From Galbitalea soli (GTDB lineage: Bacteria; Actinomycetota; Actinomycetes; Actinomycetales; Microbacteriaceae): a stretch of 64,000 nt of DNA. The notes beneath the pieces were generated by a model, which saw only the letters and a list, made by a program, of their open reading frames with translations, did no database searches and was not told the DNA's origin. The stretch covers positions 620,001 through 684,000 of the forward strand of contig NZ_JAAGWZ010000002.1 in NCBI RefSeq assembly GCF_010686725.1, given 5' to 3'. This document shows positions 61,495 to 64,000 of this stretch, in pieces (the first letter of the stretch is position 1; each line of letters starts with the position of its first letter). The position numbers and the translations under genes are program-made.

Positions 61495-63020
61495 TGGGGC
61501 TTGCGCGCACTCGCGCCGTCTCCATGGTCGGGATGCGCGGGTCGATGGTCGAGATCGAGGCCGATCTGTCGAGCAACCTGCCGGGCTTCGTGCTGATCGG
61601 TCTGCCGGATGCGGCACTCGGCGAGGCGAAGGACCGGGTGCGGTCCGCGGCGGCCAACTCCGGGTGCCCCCTCCCGCCGCGCAAGATCACCGTGAACCTC
61701 TCGCCCGCGGCGCTCCCCAAGCACGGCTCGTCGTTCGACCTCGCCATCGCGGTCGCCGTGCTGGGCGCGAGCGGGGAGTGCGACGCCCGCTCGGTGGGGC
61801 GGGTCGTGCACCTCGGGGAGCTGGGCCTCGACGGGCGGGTGCGGCCGGTGCCGGGTATCCTGCCGTCGGTGCTGGCCGCGCGGCGCTGCGGCTTCGAGAG
61901 AGTAATGGTTCCCGCCGGCAACCTCGCGGAGGCCGCGCTCGTTCCCGGTATCGAGGCCATCGGTGTCGCCTCCCTGCGCGAGGCCGCGATCCGGCACGGC
62001 GCCGAGCTCGAACCCGTGCGGGTCGAGATGATCCCGGCGGCCGCCGCCGAGCCGAGTGTGCAGGATGACCGGGATCTCGCCGATGTCGTGGGGAACGCCG
62101 AGGCCGTCGATGCCATGCTCGTGGCTGCCGCGGGCGGCCACCACGCGTTTCTGCTCGGCCCGCCGGGCGCGGGGAAGACGATGCTCGCATCGCGTCTCCC
62201 GGGTCTGCTGCCCGACCTCACGCCGGAGGCGGCGATCGAGGTGAGTTCGGTGCGCTCGCTCGCGGGGCTGCCCGTCGGGGATGCGCTCGCCTCCCGGCCC
62301 CCGTTCGAAGCGCCGCACCACACCGCGAGTGCGGCGGCGCTCATCGGAGGCGGATCGGGCGTGATTCGTCCCGGTGCCGCCGCTCGCGCCGCGCACGGCG
62401 TGCTCTTCCTCGACGAGGCCCCGGAGTACCCGCGGTCGGTGCTCGACACGCTGCGGCAGCCGCTCGAGAGCGGGTCGATCGAGATCCATCGGGCGGGCGC
62501 GGTCGCGACGTTCCCGGGACAGTTCCAGCTCGTCCTCGCCGCGAATCCGTGCCCCTGCGGGCAGTTCGGCTCCACCGGCAACAGCTGCACCTGCCCGCCC
62601 AACACGCGTCGCCGGTACCTCGCCCGCCTTTCCGGACCGCTCCTCGATCGGGTCGACATCCAGCTGAGCGTGCCCCGCGTGACGGCCGCACGCTCGCTGC
62701 GCTCGGGCGGGCTGTCGACGGCCGCGGCGAGGGCGAGAGTGACGGATGCGCGGGGTGCGGCCGCGGCGCGACTCCGGTCCACCCCGTGGCGCACGAACGC
62801 CCGCGTGAGTGGAGCCTGGCTGCGCAGCACGCGGCACACGCTCGCCCCCGGAGTCACACGTCCCCTCGATCGGGCACTCGAGACGGGCGGATTGACGATG
62901 CGCGGGTACGAGCGCGTGCTTCGCGTCGCCTGGACGATCGCCGACCTCGAGGGCGTATCGACGCCCACGGCCGCCCACATCGGCAAGGCCCTGTACCTCA
63001 GAAAGGCGACTGCCGCATGA
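61494..63020 (+). CDS. comM: ComM/YifB family AAA+ ATPase (Mg chelatase-like)
   Basis: 508 residues. The N-terminal LonC-like domain contains SMVEIEADLSSNLPGFVLIG; the AAA+ core has Walker A GPPGAGKTMLASRL and Walker B GVLFLDEAPEY; CPCG and CTCPP form a Cys-rich insert. ComM is a hexameric helicase that promotes branch migration in natural transformation. ATGA overlap with dprA. Confidence 0.93.
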   Translation: MGLARTRAVSMVGMRGSMVEIEADLSSNLPGFVLIGLPDAALGEAKDRVRSAAANSGCPLPPRKITVNLSPAALPKHGSSFDLAIAVAVLGASGECDARSVGRVVHLGELGLDGRVRPVPGILPSVLAARRCGFERVMVPAGNLAEAALVPGIEAIGVASLREAAIRHGAELEPVRVEMIPAAAAEPSVQDDRDLADVVGNAEAVDAMLVAAAGGHHAFLLGPPGAGKTMLASRLPGLLPDLTPEAAIEVSSVRSLAGLPVGDALASRPPFEAPHHTASAAALIGGGSGVIRPGAAARAAHGVLFLDEAPEYPRSVLDTLRQPLESGSIEIHRAGAVATFPGQFQLVLAANPCPCGQFGSTGNSCTCPPNTRRRYLARLSGPLLDRVDIQLSVPRVTAARSLRSGGLSTAAARARVTDARGAAAARLRSTPWRTNARVSGAWLRSTRHTLAPGVTRPLDRALETGGLTMRGYERVLRVAWTIADLEGVSTPTAAHIGKALYLRKATAA

Positions 63021-64000
63021 GCGTGTTCGGTCTGACCGACGCCGAGGTCATCGCGCATGTTCGCGCCGTGTCGGGCGACCAGCACGATGCGCGGGGTGTG
63101 CGGCGCCTGTTCGCCCGGGCGGCCTGGAGCGGCATCGCCGAGCCGGGCGACCGGATGGCGGGCGTCGTCGTCGGCTCGGTGGGCGCGGATGTCGCGCTGG
63201 AGGCGCTCCTCGCCGGATGGTCGGCCGAGCGATGGCAGGCCGAGCTCAGCCACTCGGGCGTGGGCACCGTCACGGCGGCCGAGATCGGCTCCGCGGTGGA
63301 TCGGTGGGCACCGCGTCTCAACTCGGCGCAGGTGCTTCGCTCGCTCAGCCACGCCGCACGCTTCGCCGTCAGGCTTCTCACCCCGGAGGACCCGGGCTGG
63401 CCCGTGCCGGTGGACGAGCTGTCGGTGCACGCGCCGCTCGCCCTGTGGGTGCGCGGACGCCTCGATGACTTCCAGGTCGTGGAACGGTCCGTGGCGCTCG
63501 TCGGCGCCCGCGCCGCGACCGGGTACGGCGAGCACGTGACCATGGAGTCGACCGTGGGGCTCGTCGAGCGAGGATTCGCGATCGTCTCGGGTGCGGCCTA
63601 TGGCATCGACGGGGCGGCGCATCGCGCCGCTCTCGCGAGCCACGGCACCACGATCGCCGTGCTCGCCGGCGGGGTCGACCGCTTCTACCCGAGCGGGCAT
63701 GATGCCCTGCTCACGAGAATCGTCGACAGCGGTGCCGTGATCTCCGAGCTCCCGTGCGGGCAGCCTCCCACCCGCTGGAGGTTTCTCCAGCGCAACCGCA
63801 TCATCGCTGCGCTGAGCCGCGCGACGGTCGTGCTCGAGGCAGGGTGGCGCTCCGGCTCGCTCAACACCGCGGGTCACGCCTCACAGCTCGGGCGACCTCT
63901 CGGTGCCGTGCCCGGGCCGATCACGAGTGCGGCCTCCGCGGGGTGCCACCGACTGGTGCGCGACTACGGCGCGACCCTCGTGACCGGCGCGGGCGACATG
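63017..64000 (+). CDS. dprA: DNA processing protein DprA, 3' end outside window
   Basis: 328 codons are visible and open to the window end, with no stop. The Rossmann-like fold carries VALVGARAATGYGEHV, VSGAAYGIDGAAHRAAL and RFLQRNRIIAALSRATVVLEA. It loads RecA on incoming single-stranded DNA in transformation. N-terminal SAM-like region about residues 1-100. Starts in ATGA overlap with comM. Confidence 0.93.
   Translation, partial: MSVFGLTDAEVIAHVRAVSGDQHDARGVRRLFARAAWSGIAEPGDRMAGVVVGSVGADVALEALLAGWSAERWQAELSHSGVGTVTAAEIGSAVDRWAPRLNSAQVLRSLSHAARFAVRLLTPEDPGWPVPVDELSVHAPLALWVRGRLDDFQVVERSVALVGARAATGYGEHVTMESTVGLVERGFAIVSGAAYGIDGAAHRAALASHGTTIAVLAGGVDRFYPSGHDALLTRIVDSGAVISELPCGQPPTRWRFLQRNRIIAALSRATVVLEAGWRSGSLNTAGHASQLGRPLGAVPGPITSAASAGCHRLVRDYGATLVTGAGDM

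Overview
The window is about 70 percent GC, its genes abut or overlap with ATGA, GTGA or TTGA junctions, and GTG starts are frequent. Together with F420 biosynthesis genes and the order leuCD-murA-plsC-gpsA-ddl-thiL-rsmD-recG-coaD, this points to the chromosome of a high-GC actinobacterium, most likely Microbacteriaceae (inferred from gene content and order; no rRNA gene is present). No tRNA, rRNA, CRISPR array, prophage or insertion sequence was found. No gap between genes exceeds about 270 bases.

Layout. 1-4583: three amidohydrolase-superfamily genes in one operon: an N-acyl-D-amino-acid deacylase cut by the window edge, an imidazolonepropionase-like amidohydrolase, and an adenine-deaminase-like protein whose usual active-site motifs are changed. 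4594-6711: carD, a tetR gene and a divergent NmrA-like reductase sharing a palindromic operator. 6737-7930: a terC gene behind a yybP-ykoY (manganese) riboswitch. 7931-14450: a leucine leader peptide followed by leuC, leuD, murA, plsC, gpsA and ddl. 14541-19705: DUF3515 lipoprotein, thiL, an ArsR-type regulator, rsmD, recG and coaD. 19771-28524: coenzyme F420 region (FGD-like enzyme, cofE, cofC, then fbiC and fbiA on the other strand), interrupted by a membrane-protein gene and a DUF222/HNH gene that carries a perfect SOS box. 28783-33682: MoxR ATPase, DUF58 protein and TgpA-type transglutaminase.

33759-39935: a reductive pyrimidine or hydantoin catabolism cluster: MocR regulator, divergent nitrilase-type amidase, dihydropyrimidinase, LLM flavin/F420 oxidoreductase and class III aminotransferase. 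39982-42553: DUF177, rpmF, rnc and fpg. 42675-44716: a two-component system on the minus strand. 44980-51911: smc, ftsY, a gamma carbonic anhydrase-like gene and ffh. 51950-55001: LLM oxidoreductase, glutamate-cysteine ligase-like gene and DMT transporter. 55220-64000: rpsP-khpA-rimM-trmD, map with a tetR gene, rplS, lepB, rnhB, a DUF2469 gene, yraN, comM and dprA (cut by the window end).

Regulation and structure. Many genes have a TANNNT -10 box 6 to 9 bases before the start codon, so leaderless transcription looks common. The riboswitch and the leucine leader both show explicit base-pairing that could hide a Shine-Dalgarno sequence. Several gene junctions carry short GC-rich tandem duplications with periods of 11, 12, 15, 24, 30, 41 and 56 bases. 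Some have entered reading frames (cofC, smc, the 22406-23071 membrane protein), and one created two tiny overlapping ORFs before tgpA. The strongest leads are the LLM enzyme in the pyrimidine cluster, the altered adenine-deaminase-like enzyme, the leucine leader ahead of a mixed leucine and cell-wall operon, the SOS-controlled HNH gene inside the F420 region, and the 11-base repeat array between fbiA and moxR.
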